Part shown: piece by piece, positions 33,155 to 46,508 of the stretch
Layout of the letters: every line of letters begins with the position of its first letter
Position numbering within the stretch: the first letter of the stretch is position 1
Source of the DNA: Entonaema liquescens
Lineage: Eukaryota > Ascomycota > Sordariomycetes > Xylariales > Xylariaceae
Assembly (NCBI GenBank): GCA_902805475.1
Contig: CADCSX010000001.1
Coordinates: 3,100,001 to 3,164,000 of the forward strand
Length of the DNA: 64,000 nucleotides
Direction: 5' to 3'
The notes under the pieces: generated by a model
Seen by the model: only the letters and a program-made list of their open reading frames with translations
Databases searched by the model: none
Told to the model about the DNA's origin: nothing
Translations under genes and position numbers: made by a program

Positions 33155-36100
33155 GGTGACGAGATTATTATATGAGTTATTAAGTTTGATGTGTGTGTGT
33201 AAGTGGATATGGATAAGGTAGTCGTTGATAGACTTAAGTCGTATAAGAGCTGGAGAATTAAGAACGAGAAAAGGAGGCTTAGAGTGGAGATTGGTCTGGA
33301 GGAAGTGGTTTGATGGAAACACTCGAGATAGGAGGAAAGAAAAAAAAGGGCACGTTGTGAAGAAGGCGACGAGGAAGCTATATATACTGTTCATGAAACG
33401 ACCGGAGATGCCGGTTTTTGCCCTCAACGGCTTAGATACGTGCTGGAGCTACCTAGGTACGGAATAGTTGGGACCCCTTATGCTGCAAGGCCGGAAGTTG
33501 ATTAGTCTCCAGTATGTCATAATAACTATGATACTAAACGGCGCCGGTGAGTGATTTTGTTTTCCTAAGATGCAGCCCACTTGTTGCGGCGCACCGGCGC
33601 AACTACGTGGCTGGACGTTGTAGAGCACCATGTAAAGGTATCTTTTTGGGGGTGCGAGAATAGGAAGTTACTCCCACCCGAAAAGGTCATCATCATAAGG
33701 AATCCTTGCAAGCTGCTCAAGGATTGTTCACGATCATCATTTGTCATTTGTCGGCTCTGGGAATAGTTACACTACCCACCTAGACCGCCTACGGTCCACA
33801 CACCCCCATATACCTGCATACTGCATACACTACCTATGTACATACATACATACATACACCTATACTATAATTACTACATGACCACTTCTCATCATGGGAA
33901 AAGATGAGCGTTGCCGGAAGTGTCACGCGACATATGTGAGGGTTATGCATGATGTAACCTGTACGTACACTTGGGGCCAGCTTGAGCTCTGTTGGAAACT
34001 GGGCCTAGTTAGCTGGAACTATGTACCTATGTCGAGATATGCCCACCCCCTCGAATAAGCGGTATCTGAATGGACCGCACGCGGTAGGTCGCGCGGGATT
34101 ATCACAATTACTAGCTTTCTGTTTGGACGAAGCCGAAGCGAAAGAAAAAAAAACCCCCAAACCAAAAAGCCTCTTTGTTTTTACTAGGCTAATTAGTTAG
34201 TAGAGGAAAGACCTACATACATACACGAGAATTGGTCTAGTTAGGTAGGTGGTTTGCTACGTGACTGGTTTGCGATCATGGTTTAACGATCCTATTGCCG
34301 ATCGCACACCAGAGTTTCACGTCAAAATCCAGCTTTTTCTGTCAGAAGAAGGTTCAACAAGGAGTCGTCGGCGTAGTCGTCGCGATCTTGCTTTCCTCGA
34401 TCTCTTAAGACATGTACCTATGTCCCCATGCGCAATGGGTTGCTTGCGAAGAATGCTTGGCAGGTACCAGGAAAGCTTGCTTCAATGTCTCCCACCTTTT
34501 TCTAAACTCTTGCCTCTTTACCTCTATGCTTGGAATGCTTGGAAGTTCCTTCTAGAAGAATGGGGCGATCTTCCCCTTGTATTGTATGTACATACGGTGC
34601 GGGCGGTTCGAAAAGACGCAAGCTTTGCGGCTGGAGACGATCTTTGGTGTAAAAGTCTTGGGTTTTCCCGGTGCCACGCAAACCCTGTCATCGATTTCCC
34701 CAAACGGTTCAGCCGAGCCGCCGTGATTGGCTGAGAGATCTCCAAGCGAACCGGCTTCTAACCGTAGCGGGACTAGTCAGGTACCTATGTATCCGGGGCA
34801 GGGTCTTATTTCCGTGGCATTGCCGCCCTCCCACCCTGAAATTTACCTACTGCGAACGGAATTACTTGAAATTTCCAAGCGCGAGGCAGCGAGGTAGGTA
34901 CATATTCTAGGTTGAAGTACCTAAACAAAGTACTTCCGTACATGCAAGCCAATATCATTGAAACTCCTTTGGCGGGTTGACGGGGACCTGGGAACACGCA
35001 GAGTGGAACAGACTCGGTGAAGCTTCCTGTTGTCCGTCACCCAGTTTGTCTCAGATTGTATTTTAGAGCTTACCCGAATGTTATTTTTCCCCAGCCTTGT
35101 TATGATCATGTCCAATTACGATGTCCGGGGAGGACTAAATAATATATGTTGATCCCCCGTGTATCACAACTCAGACCGACGTTCTGGACTTGCTGTTACC
35201 GATTCTCCATCTCTTCGTCAAACATACCTGTATCTACACTATTAGGCCTCTGTATATGAGAGCGAATATTACACATGACATACCGCTTTGCTTCTGAGGT
35301 TGTTTCATATGGTTCTCAACTTCTAACTAACTACACGATGTATCCTTTGACTTTAATCTTAGAGACGTCCCTGAGGCCCCCCCACACTCTCTGGCTCCCG
35401 AGGCATAATCCCTGATAGCATGGCCCCTGCAACCTGCAACTGAGGCATTTCCCCAGAAATAGCAATCTGACCGTATCCCGGGGACTTACACACGTCGTGT
35501 AGCCAAGTCCTCGATCGTAAGCACAAAATCCTACGGGGTCTTTTGGAATGGAAGCCTAAGCCTAAACTTACGCATCTCTCGTGAGCATAACCTGATAGTT
35601 AATGCAAGTTAGCTGCGAGTTTTACTAGCTCGATCGAAAAGCCGTGCTACCGGCTATTCGTATCGGCGATGCTAGGTATTCCTGGTTTCCAACTCGCATA
35701 ACTACCTACACTACAGCTTCTCTGCGAGAAGTATATAGTTGCACAACTAGCAATGCTTCCATTGAGCCGGTCGAACAACACCGTGCTATGTGCTCTCATC
35801 CGTCCAGGTCAAACCCGAGACTCGTCTCGTCCTCTTCAGCGCCGTTGGGCTGACGTACATACCTGACGCGGAGTGGCCACATCTTTGAGGGATAATCGGT
35901 CGATGCTGGGGCCGTCTGGTTTTCCCCGCGTGAAACTAGCTGTCTGGGAACCCGGCAGGAAGCTATTCGGCGTGGGGGACTTTGGTCTCTCGGCTTGATG
36001 CCCGAAACCCTAGCTGCATATCCGGGTTGGAGGGTAAGTGAGTGACAGCCGCCAATGCCATGGTGTTATTGTGTTGTCTATGCTATACGACTATCACACA

Positions 36101-37367
36101 TAGACTACGTTCTCTTGCACATGTTATGTTTCTGTCTTGAATATCCAGGGTTCTGACACCAATTGCGTTCCGAGAAGTCACATTGTATGGCATGTAGGTC
36201 GACCCATTACTTCATCTGGTAACATAGCCGTGGTACAGCAGCCTGCAATATCTCAGGGTGCTATCATGTCAGACCTAAAGCTAGCTAAAGTTGTGATACG
36301 CGATATTCAATGATCTAGTGGCGAAGATTAAAAAAATTAAAATAAAAGAAAATAAAAGAAAATAAAAAGAAAATGAAGCTCCGTTCCTGGACTTCGGCGT
36401 ATGGGAGATCGCAACTTACCTCCCTGGCTTTGGATCTCGGTCACCTGGTCGAGATCTCTGGTTCAATACGTCCATCCGATATATCTCTATAATTCGCTCC
36501 AGTATCCCGCTTCTAGGCCCTTCAGCCCACCATCTTTTCCCACGCCTAGTTCTCTCCAAGACAACATCGACGTACCGACTTATTCTTACCTCTAGAAAAA
36601 TGCCTCAGGACCATGCGTGATAGGATCTAGGACCTTTTCCTTTTTTTTTTTTCCCGGAGAAGCTCGCGATCATGCGATATCAGCTTAGCACGTACCGGCG
36701 GCGTGTATATAGATAGATAGATAGATAGGCGGGTTAGCTGAAATGCACATCAGCTTATGGATTTTCGCCAGAGGAATACGATCCTATCGTTTATATAATA
36801 AGCAAGTAGATATGGGGGACGAATGAACGTTCCTTTTAAGTTTTATATGCATTAGACGGGTCGTGCTGATTCGCGTTTGCTTTTTTACCGTCTTTTCTGA
36901 TTGGCACTCCCAACATTTCTGACGGGAAAGGCACCCTTGGCACGAAAGCTGATCTACGCTTTCTTACTAACAGCAAAGCTTGGCTTCAACGTCAGCGGGT
37001 ATGTTGAGTTTCTTCTACTATGCAATATACAGCTGAAAGTAATATGGTTGTGGATACCACCACTTCTGGATCCGGGCAAATCGCGTTAGTATGATAAACG
37101 TCGGCTTTGGAAGTGAATTTTGTTTAGATAGATCGTATTCCTATTACCACCTCCATCTAAATCAAGAGACTGAGGAAAAACAAGGAGACGGTGGTTTGAA
37201 AGGTCCGGTTCATCATAATACTTCATCCTGCCTTAACCGGAAGTCGGACTCAACTCGATTTGAATGATGCAAAATCGTTTCCCATTGTTGTACACTCTAC
37301 AGCGCAACCGCATATCTCCCTCTAACAGACGCCACTATGGATGGATTGATGGATCATGATGAGGTAT
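33155..37367. other. long gene-free interval
   Basis: About 4.2 kb with no supported gene. Simple sequences include CATA repeats near 33840-33860, A-rich AAAATAAAAG repeats at 36330-36374 and GATA repeats near 36710-36730. The largest open frame (34249-34734, 161 codons) has no motif and scattered rare codons. No RNA gene was recognised. Confidence 0.45.
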
Positions 37368-38842
37368 CTACAACTTGGAAATGATAGCCGCCGCATACTC
37401 GTGAGTCTTCGCCTTTCCGCCCAGATCGCCAGTGAGCGACTTTCCTTCCGCCAGGGTATCGAATGTAGCCTTCTCAATTCTGTTGGCATAGTCGGTCAAG
37501 CCCATATGTCTCAACATCATCATGGAGCTGAGAAGCAGGGCGGTGGGGTTGGCTAGACCCTTGCCAGCAATATCCGGAGCAGATCCGTGCACGGCCTCGA
37601 AGATGGAGCACTCGTCACCGATGTTGCCCGAGGGGGTAAGACCCAAACCACCAATCAGACCAGCGCACATATCGGACAGAATGTCACCGTATAAGTTGGG
37701 CATGACAAGAACCTTGTCATTGTACGGTAGGGGATCGGTAACCATCTTCAAGCAGGTGTTGTCTAGTAATTCGGCATCGAATTCGATACCGGGGAAGTCC
37801 CTGGCAACATCGCGGGCGGTCTTAAGGAAAAGACCGTCGGACATCTTCATGATGGTGGCCTTGTGCACGACACGGACCTTCTTTCGGCCAATCTCTTCGG
37901 CATGCTGGAAAGCAAATCGGAGAACGCGCTCACTAGCCTCACGGGTAATGAGCTTGATGCTCTGGACAACTCCATCAACCACAACGTGCTCAATGCCAGA
38001 GTATTCACCCTCAGTGTTTTCTCGGATTAGGACGGTATCAACATTGTCGTACGCTGTCTTGAAGCCGGCGATGGATCGGCAGGGTCGCAAGTTCGCAAAG
38101 AGGTTAAATGTTCGTCGGAGAGTAAGGTTAAGAGAGACGTGTCCCTTGCCGACGGGGGTCTTGTAAAGTCAATTAGCATTGCGCGGGTGATCATATAGAA
38201 ACACCTGCTTATAGGCTTACGGCAAGAGGACCCTTAAGGGCAACCTTGTTTCTTTGGATGCTCTCAATTGTCTCGGAAGGGATGGTAGTCTTTCCGTCTA
38301 CGAGCTTAGGTGTAACGTCAACAGGTTCCCAGCTGATGGGTGTCTAAGAAGTTTTAGAAATAATAATCTCGAGCCGAGGTGCAACTTATCCACCAACCTT
38401 AGCAGCCTCGAAGATATCCTTGACGGCTTGCGAAATCTCAGGTCCAATACCATCACCCTCGATAATGCTGACGGGGTATCGGCCCTATTAGTTTAGTCAA
38501 TTAGCTTTTTTTCTTTTCTTTTTCTTTTCTTAGGTGAATTGCATCGACAAGTTGGTGTTAATTTTTGAGTGATTTTCCTCGGCTGAATTTCACATGGGAA
38601 TAGTCGCAAAATGGGCTTGGAAGACATACATCAGCAGCTTTTACACCAGTAAACTTAGCGACCTTGTCGGAGTAGAATCTTTGGTTCTAGAATTGACCGA
38701 GTAGTTAGCGACCATGCTATTCAAACTCAAGCTTGTGTTCTCAGTCAGCGCCCACCTGGAAAGATAAAGTTGCGGCAGCTCGGGGAGCAGTGGCCAGGCA
38801 TTGGCGCCGCAACGGTGCGGCAACCGCTCGAATGCTCAGCAT
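37368..38842 (-). CDS. IDH2: mitochondrial NAD+-dependent isocitrate dehydrogenase, catalytic subunit
   Basis: Five exons (minus): 38842-38756, 38686-38630, 38484-38398, 38343-38221 and 38159-37368; introns of 69, 145, 54 and 61 bp. 381 aa are predicted, close to the family size. The first exon is an Arg/Ala-rich presequence (MLSIRAVAAPLRRQCLATAP) for mitochondrial import. The core shows IIEGDGIGPEI, LFANLRPCRS (substrate Arg residues), RENTEGEYSG, MPNLYGDILSDMCAGLIGG (Mg-binding Asp) and NIGDECSIFEAVHGSAPDIAGK. It oxidises isocitrate to 2-oxoglutarate in the TCA cycle as a hetero-octamer with Idh1. The intact catalytic signatures favour Idh2 over the regulatory Idh1. All four junctions restore conserved sequence; the 145-bp third intron is pyrimidine/T-rich. 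Confidence 0.93.
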
Positions 38843-39523
38843 TATATAGGATTAAGGGAGCAAAATATAATTATATGGTGGCTCCTGGAGGTGTAAGATA
38901 TTGGCGCAGGGGGTGGAAGAAGAGGTTGTAAAATAGTTTCGCAAAGAGGCGCTTTTGAGGCTCGGGTGGTATCGGACGGACGGCTGTTGCATCTGCAAGA
39001 TCTGATAACAACGACCCGTGGACCTTTAGCTTGAGCCGAACGAATTTTCAATTTTCAACCAGAGATTTACCGACAACTAACCTAGAAGCTACGTAACATT
39101 TATCAATCAATCGGGTGGTAGTCTTAATGCGTGAGCCACTTTCAGCTTGGTTCCCCCCCCCCCCCCACCTACCCACATTGTGGCTTGCATTATGCCATTA
39201 TGCCATTATCTAATAGTTCTAGTTGTACATGATCTAACCCTATCTTGTCTTAGAGTGCTGCACAGCTGCAACACTAATGGGGAGTACGTCCCTTCACTTT
39301 TAGCAGCTAAACGCTCTCATTCAACATCTCAATAATTAAACAACTACCACCCACTCAGCGTGCTCTGAGAGTATGCACAGAGCTTTAAGCAGATACTTCC
39401 GACGATATTAATACCGTAACAAAATTGACGGATGAGAATGCCATAGGACTCGGCACGTGGCCACATACTACTGGTAGAAGGCATTAGTAGTGGTATTGGG
39501 ATTGGGAATAGCAGCGGTAAATC
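38843..39523. promoter_or_regulatory. divergent promoter region of IDH2 and SEC5
   Basis: 680 bp between divergent starts. It includes a run of 14 C at 39153-39166. No factor site is assigned. Confidence 0.4.
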
Positions 39524-42500
39524 ATGGCCGAATTCGATAGGAACGTACTGGAGTTTTACCAGCTGTCTACACCATTTCCCACAGAATGGCCAGCCGAGAA
39601 GGATAAAAGCGATAACTCGGATAGCGAACAGGAGCAGCAGAAGAAGCAGAGGATAAACCGGAGAAAGTCGCGATATCAGGCATTGGAACGAGCTGTCAGC
39701 AATAGGACTAGTATCGTCCAGGGATCCGAGAAGTCAGCAAATGGGGTGAGCAACTTGGTGCAAAGGGACGAGCCTGACCCATTAGGGACATCGGACAGTG
39801 TTGTTAGGTCATTGAAGCAATTAGGAGTACCTGTCCAAGATGACGTCCGTTTACGTAGGTTTAATGGGAAAACATGGCATGAGAAGCGCTTAGACTTACC
39901 AAACATCTTATAGGGAATCGCTTCCTCTTGTCCTCCACGAGTTTCTCGCCTGCGTTGTTCCTCTCTCAGATGCATGCGACTGCCGATACCCAATCCTTAT
40001 TAAACGGCCTCGATGTCCTATCCAAGTCTATCGATCAGAAATCCGCTTCGCTGAAGGTTTTGGTAGAATCGAATTTTGAAAGATTTGTACGAGCCAAGGC
40101 CACAATTGACAATGTCTATAAAGAGATGAAGTATAGAGGTGTTGAGCCCCCATCCCTGAATCGCGCTCGGAGGCATTCACGACAGGCTAGTAGAAGTAGT
40201 TTCAGAAACAGCAGTGGTGGTGCGGCTCTAGGAACAAATCCAATGGTAACTCCTCTACCTGACACTCGGAAAAAGAATGCCCTCGTTAAAGAAAGCGATT
40301 ATGGAGTTATGGGTATCAAAACGCCTTTATTAGACGTGGCAGCAAAGGCCGAAGATGTCTGGGGCCCCGCGCTCGGTGGTCGGGAGAAAGAAGAGAATCT
40401 GAAGACGGTTTCGAATTCGCTCGACCGGTACAAGGAGTACATTGAGGCCAGTTCTAACATTGCGGATAGTATTAAGAGAAAGGACTACGAGGCCCTGGTG
40501 GAGGAGTATACTCGTGCCCGAAGATTTGCGGACGAGGCCCGTAAGCTTGTCGAGGACCTGGGTTCAACTCCGCCGAGCGAGACGCAGGCGTATCAGATTC
40601 TTCTCGCGGCTCGAATGTGGTACGATGTCGATGAGCAAATCCAACTTTTTAAGCGTGAATTATGGAGGAAGCTTACATCGCTTCATAACGTATCGAGGAC
40701 AGAGACTTTGGTAGGCCAACCACAAGATCAACATATAGAATTAATAAGCTTGTTATTGGAGCTTGGCGTGGACGATAACCCAATTTGGGTCTGGCTTTTA
40801 AGCAAGTATGACTATCTGAAAGGGAAAATCTCATCTGCGGGAGAACGAGCCAAAGTCGAAATAGAAGTACTCCGACGCCGTCTCGCGAACGGTGAAAAGC
40901 CACCACCTCAGATGATGGCTACGCATTTGAGGAATCTCGGTCGACTGTCAGTTGAGAGCAAAGCGACTGGTTTAGATTCTCCTGACGTCATCGAATTATG
41001 GGAGAAGATGCTGGCCTTTTTATCAAGTCTCTTGTCTAGCCAAGGTGTACTAGGGGAGGTTATAGAATTCTGGCAAACTGTCGAAGGATTCATCGACGGA
41101 AAAGCTCAGAGGGCATTACCTACGGGTTACAATGGCGAGAGCCGGGACCACCATAGACTTTCACAACAGGGAACCGTGGATCTGCAGAAAGGTACCATCG
41201 AACTGGTTGACATGATTCGTGCCCACGTCTTCGAGTTTTTTGCGGGCGCTCCCCCTGAGGATGTCTCCCTGCTCTTTTCTCCCCTACCGCCTTCACCTGG
41301 GACCCCCGGGTCGGCAGGGTTACCAAATATGAGAGACCCTCGTTTTAACTTCGATGCAAACAACCTTCCGCCGCCATCTCCCAAGAGGGGCGAGACCTGG
41401 GAGAAGTTTGCATTTTGGCCCCCAACATCCAATTCAGTTAGCGGAGTCCACTACCTCTCCAAGATGCTTAACTTGGTTGGTTCTGGAGCGTCCGAGATGG
41501 CAAGCATAGCGCCTGTTAAGCAAGGCGATGCGAAGCAGTTGGAGATGCTGAAGACTTTAGTTGGTGCTGCACGAGAGAGATGTGTCACGGCCCTATGTGC
41601 CGCCTGGAACAAAGATGCCGAGAACATTAAGTATGTCGAGGATTGGAAACGTTCCAAGGAGATGGGAGATGTCACGCGCATGCCGACTAGTTTTGCCTCT
41701 TTCGAAGGGGCACTACTCTCCGGGATGCAGAAGATCCTCTATATTCCAGAAGCGATGGCCAAGCCGGGCTCGGGGGATATTGTCTCTGCGCCGACATCGA
41801 AGCTGTTGCAGATGGTGAGAAGTCAGTATGTTACGACGCTTTATAAAGCCCTGAGCGGAATGGTAGAAAATGCGGAGCGCGCGATTAAGAAGGCGGATGA
41901 CGAATGGACTACCGATGCGGATCTGACTGTGAGATCTGGGAACGACAGGGCATCCTTGAGTCTTGGCTCAGAGACCGTTAACCCTGGAGATAGAGTAAGT
42001 TCTCTTGGAAGTATATCTCTAAAACAAGTGCTGACTCTTGACTGCAGAATGTCCGTATGCTCTTAACGCTCGGCAATCTCCACGCTTTACGCACCAAAGT
42101 AGTCCCCAACCTGAATAGCCAGTTCGAGAATGCCTTCTCCGTTAAACTCACGGATGAATCCAAGACTATCAAGGACGTGCTCGGCCAGATCGATGCTCGC
42201 CTATTCCAGTCGTTCACCCGGCCATCCCTCGAGAGCCTACGGAAGATCATCCGTGCCGGGCTCTCCGATCCTAAATGGGCGCCTCCCAAACCCACAGAAG
42301 TCAAACCATACGTCTACGAAGCCCTACTCACCCTCGTGCTAGTCCACACACAAGTCTCCACCACAGCACCCAGCATGACGCACCAAGTCCTCTCCTACCT
42401 CCTCGAGCAAATCAGCCGCGAGCTCCTCGAATCCCTCAAGGCGCGTCCGAGATTCGACCTAGGCGCCCTCATGCAAGCGACCCTCGACGTCGAGTTCTTC

Positions 42501-42770
42501 GCGCAGACCCTGAGCCAGTACACCACGGAGCGCGCGTCGGGCATCCAGGGCGAGATCTACTCCATGCTCGACTCCAAGACCGACAATCAGGCCCGCGCTC
42601 GCCTCCAGGACGAACTCCCCGGCATGCGCGAGGTCCTCAAGAAACTCAGGGAGCAGAGCCGCGCTCAGTTCGCGTGCTTTAAGAGGCCGCGCAGAGCGCC
42701 GGGTCAGGGCTCCGTGTCGTCGACTGCGGGGGGCGTGGGCCCGGGGATTGAGAGGATTGCTACGGGGTAA
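39524..42770 (+). CDS. SEC5: exocyst complex component Sec5
   Basis: Three exons: 39524-39854, 39914-41994 and 42048-42770, with introns of 59 bp (GTAGGT...TATAG) and 53 bp (GTAAGT...CTGCAG). 1,044 aa. The first junction restores RLRNRFLLSSTSFSPALFLS, the conserved Sec5 entry. Next come a coiled-coil-like segment (residues 140-190, SIDQKSASLKVLVESNFERF) and a helical CATCHR-type body with YIEASSNIADSIKRKDYEALVEEY. A Pro-rich loop lies near 560, and the C-terminus is Arg-rich. Sec5 is a subunit of the octameric exocyst that tethers secretory vesicles at hyphal tips and septa. An N-terminal acidic/Gln-rich stretch (DSEQEQQKKQR) is variable. No frameshift is needed. Confidence 0.92.
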
Positions 42771-42921
42771 TTGTATGGAGCGTGTATGCATAGTTGGGTA
42801 CGATGGTATAGGGTTGTTTTCCGATGGATTTCGAAGTGGGATGAGAACAAATACCTTGTGGCCTGCACTGCTCGAGGAGATACATGTCACATGCTTATAT
42901 TCGAGCTAGGGTATTACATAG

Positions 42922-42978
<57 letters not shown>

Positions 42979-44196
42979 GTAATCTTGGAAGCTGGACATT
43001 CCTAATTGAGAAGTATATAGGAAGCATGGAAGCAAGGATAATAACGCTTGTAGTCTGAAATGCGAATATGGACATGAGGTAAAAGTCTGTTTGTTGTAGC
43101 TATGAATGAATGGTTCCCAGATTTGATTTCTTAATGACAAATGTCGGATCCATGACATTTACTTTCCTACCCAATATTTTACTTATCTCAAGATTTAGCC
43201 CCTATTACCTACCACCTAAAGTCTACGATATCGGTCTTTCCGATCATCTGGGATAAACAGAACGAGAGAAACTAAAAGTCTACGCGGACAATAGCACAAG
43301 TAATAACAACCGTGATTTACCAGAGAAGAGCCTCACAAAGTCGTAAGGAGGTATATATTATCCATTGGCGAACCAACTACCTAAGGCCACAAGCGTGCAT
43401 CTTCTCCTCCTTCTATCTCCGTCTGCGTCTCGAGCGTAGTCACTATCACTTCGGCCTAAGGCCAAGACAAGAGACAGGACCAGACCAGACCAGACCAACC
43501 TTGCACAAGCGAGCATATTAAAAAAGCAAAAGCCAACCCTGAACACCTGACCAGGACCAACCGCATAGGTACATCATCGGTCCTCATCCAAACATGAGGA
43601 AGAAGATGGGGTATTTTTCTTTCCAGTCTAGAACAAACGACAACGAAAAAAAAGTCCCTAAACCTTTTCTGTTTTCCATGCATGCAAAATGTCTTTGTCG
43701 TGATGAATGCGAAAAAAGAGAAAAAAAATCGTGAAACGCCGATTTCCAGAGTAGGCTACCTAAGTATCATCCATGTCGTGAGACGTGCCGTATTTTTCGC
43801 GTCAGAAAAGGACAACAAAAGAGATCTCTTGAAATGCTTTTTTCTTTTTTTTCTTTTCTTTTATATATTTGCTCCTTCCCTATCGTTCTGATAGGGAGTG
43901 AAGCGTCGAGAACCTTGCGGGTAGAGATATATATGTGACAATACGCACGTAGTGCGTAGTATACCAGGGGGTCATATTAGGTGTCGTAACTCGTATATAC
44001 CGCATGAGTTTATGTTCGTGAATCGTGATGCTTTGTTCCCTATTTCCTTTTCCTTTCATCGAATTTGTATATCCGGAGTGTGCGTATAAAAGTCGTGAGA
44101 TGCCTATAATGAGGCAGGCAACTGAAGTTTGTACATGAATCGTGTGAAATGCAACCCGTCCTATAGAGTTGTAGTGTACAGGACTAGGAGAGGCCC
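42771..44196. other. convergent 3' region with microsatellite
   Basis: About 1.4 kb between the 3' ends of SEC5 (+) and the regulator gene (-). It holds the AGT microsatellite, a four-copy CCAGA repeat near 43479-43498 and T-rich tracts near 43838-43862. Open frames here are artefacts of these repeats. Confidence 0.5.
42923..42978 (+). repeat. (AGT)n microsatellite, about 18.7 copies
   Basis: A perfect trinucleotide run of 56 bases, 150 bp after the SEC5 stop codon. Likely length-polymorphic. Confidence 0.95.
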
Positions 44197-46508
44197 TTAG
44201 TTGTTGAGCAGAAGAGACGCACAGAATAAGAACTCAAGAGATCGGGAATCTGTGGGCTGGAAGTTGTTCTGGTCGCGACGCGCCTCCAAGTAAGCAGTTG
44301 TGACTTTCAGATGAAGAAAATAATTCTGTGTGGTTGGATCATTATCGCTGCTCACAATGGGCGACTCCGGGTTCATGGCCACCGTTTTTGGTAGAATGTG
44401 TCGAATGACCAATAACATTTTAAGCAGCTCAGTTAATTCCTGGCCCTGGTTAGTGAAGCTGTTAGGAGGTCTCTCAAGGGGCCACTTCGGACGAAGATTC
44501 TCCTCGTCCCATGCTTTGAATGCCCATGTGGTTTTCTCCATGCAGTTGAGGAAAAGCATCACTGTTAGGAACATGGGGAAGCCAAGTTTTGCCTTGCCGT
44601 CCTGCAAGTGTTTCTGAATACCATTCAGGAGAACTTTGCTAGCATTGGATGCCTTGCGCTCAGCTGCCGCAGTAAGCTGCATACAAATATTGGTATAAGC
44701 TTCACAGTCAGAATCATCCTTGATCAGATAATCCTTGCCATCTCCCTTGACGAGCATCGCCCATTGGCGCTCCCTGTCCATCATCTCAACAATCCCCCAA
44801 AGCTCGAGGGATCGCTTGAGTAGTTCATCATTGGTGTCGTTTGCAACTGCGACAGCAATATCTAATGTGACGCGAATATAATGAGATGGCTCACGGCGGA
44901 TGAACTCATCGAGAGTCTCGCGCATATAGCTCTCGACCTTTGTCGGGATATCCTCGTTGTTGTCAAGTAATATTACCGGACCAGGGCCAGCGCTGTTGGA
45001 TTTCTCCTTGGGAGTTCCTTGCAGGACTTTGAAGATGGCTTTGTGTCCGGTCTCGGGGAAGTGGGAGGCCTCAAGCACAAGCCCGTTGTTGTTTTGTAAA
45101 GCGTGAGTGGTCTTGTAACCATTAATTCTTTTCTGAGCCATCACAACTTGAACACCAGCCGAGTAAAGGTTTATGTGTTCTGAAAGCTTGGTCCTCACAC
45201 ACCCTGTGCGCCAAATTCGAGGTGCAAGGACTTTCTTACAGGCATTGCACGGTGTACCCTTAGAGCATGTCTTGCGTAGAATGCGACAGCGAATGCACGC
45301 TCCTATGCGGCGAATCTCCTGGACCTCCTTTCTACGACTGGAATCGAACCGTGCTCGGCTGTGTCGGTGACGGGCTCCGTTGAGCATATTGCTTGTATCC
45401 ATGCGAAATCCACCTCTGTTCAGGGTTGCTGCTAGGTGCTGACCATGATCATTGACCGTAGCCGGAGCATGGATATCCTCCGACATATATGTCATACCAT
45501 CCCAGGGGGTGGTAGACTCAGTAGCACCAGGCACCGCATGCTGCCTCTCTGGGGACAGGGGATAATCAATTAGCATTTCCGTAGACTGGGCTTGCGTATG
45601 CTGTTCATGCTGCTCATGGATGGCTTCGTCGGTCATTAGCTGTGGGTCTAGTAGAGACGTGTTGAGATGGGCCGTTGCTGCCATGGCTACTGACAGTGCC
45701 GATTGAGTCGGCGATACAGCTTTGGCTCCGTAGTTCTTAGCTTCGAAGGTCTTAGCGTCAAAGGTCTTAACTTCGAAGGCCTTAGCTTCGAAGGCTTTAG
45801 CTTCGAATGCGCGTCGTAGTCTCTCCTCCGCGGTGAGGTCATCGGAATGCCTGTGCAGCGCATTGATATCTGGAGAAATCCTTCATTAGCATGCATCTTT
45901 ATGACTATAACTTGACTTAAGCTCATACCCTTAAAATCTCGCTGCGAGGGGTTGTCCAAATTTGTCGGCGGGTTCTCCAAAGTGAACTGCTCGTGAAGCT
46001 CGAATGAATTGGCGCTAGCTGCGACAGGTGCGACAGGTACGACAGCGGTGGCCAAGGTTGTTTGAACAGCTTCGGCTGTAGGATCTTGGGTAGCAGCTGC
46101 ATGGCTGTCGTGCTTCTCGCTAGCCTCAAGCTGACGCGAGACTTCAGCTAGGGTTTCTAAAGGGGGCCAGAATTGATTCTGAGATTGTTCAAGCGACGGC
46201 GCAGGAGAAGTACCGTGGGGTTGACCAGAAAAGGGGCCATGGTTGGGGCCAGTATGCAAAAGACCGTCAAATCGAGGTTGGTTGGAAGCATTGTTAATGC
46301 CATGCAGTGTAAGACATGCTCGAGTTCTGGCTTCTTTCGAAAGAGCGGGACATTTCTTGGTTAAATGGTTGATAAGACTATCATGACGACCCTTGGGAAA
46401 GCTTTCGCCGCAAGACTTGCAACTATGGTGATATCGATTGCTGTTATCATTCAATTTAGCACCACGCTCGAAGAACTCGAGGATTATAGGATTGGGCTTG
46501 CGGCCCAT
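44197..46508 (-). CDS. BED-like zinc finger plus Zn-cluster regulatory protein
   Basis: Exon 1 is 46508-45929, then a 58-bp intron at 45871-45928 region (GTATGA...CTCCAG), and exon 2 to 44197; about 750 aa. Residues 20-60 contain a BED-type C2HC finger: CKSCGESFPKGRHDSLINHL ending KKC. The splice is required: without it exon 1 stops soon after and exon 2 lacks the finger. A pentapeptide repeat (AFEAK) of about six imperfect copies follows at 45721-45811. Residues near 385-415 carry a cysteine array CIRCRILRKTC...CNACKK then C after 12 residues, resembling Zn2Cys6 but with a longer last spacing. The C-terminal half is helical without a recognised fungal-TF middle domain. Such ascomycete proteins are annotated as putative transcription factors. 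Targets are unknown. Confidence 0.75.
45721..45811 (-). repeat. 15-bp tandem repeat encoding (A/T)F(E/D)(A/V)K
   Basis: Six imperfect 15-bp copies in frame inside the regulator gene encode AFEAK, AFEAK, AFEVK, TFDAK, TFEAK and NYGAK. The repeat length keeps the frame, so copy number could change without disrupting the protein. Confidence 0.8.

Noticed and set aside
34249..34734. 161-codon open frame
   Set aside because: No motif and no coding bias, and it lies in a region without neighbouring exons. Chance is more likely.
45335..45360. GGAATCGAACC, a reverse tRNA B-box-like word
   Set aside because: It is inside the coding exon of the regulator gene, with no pairing stems around it.
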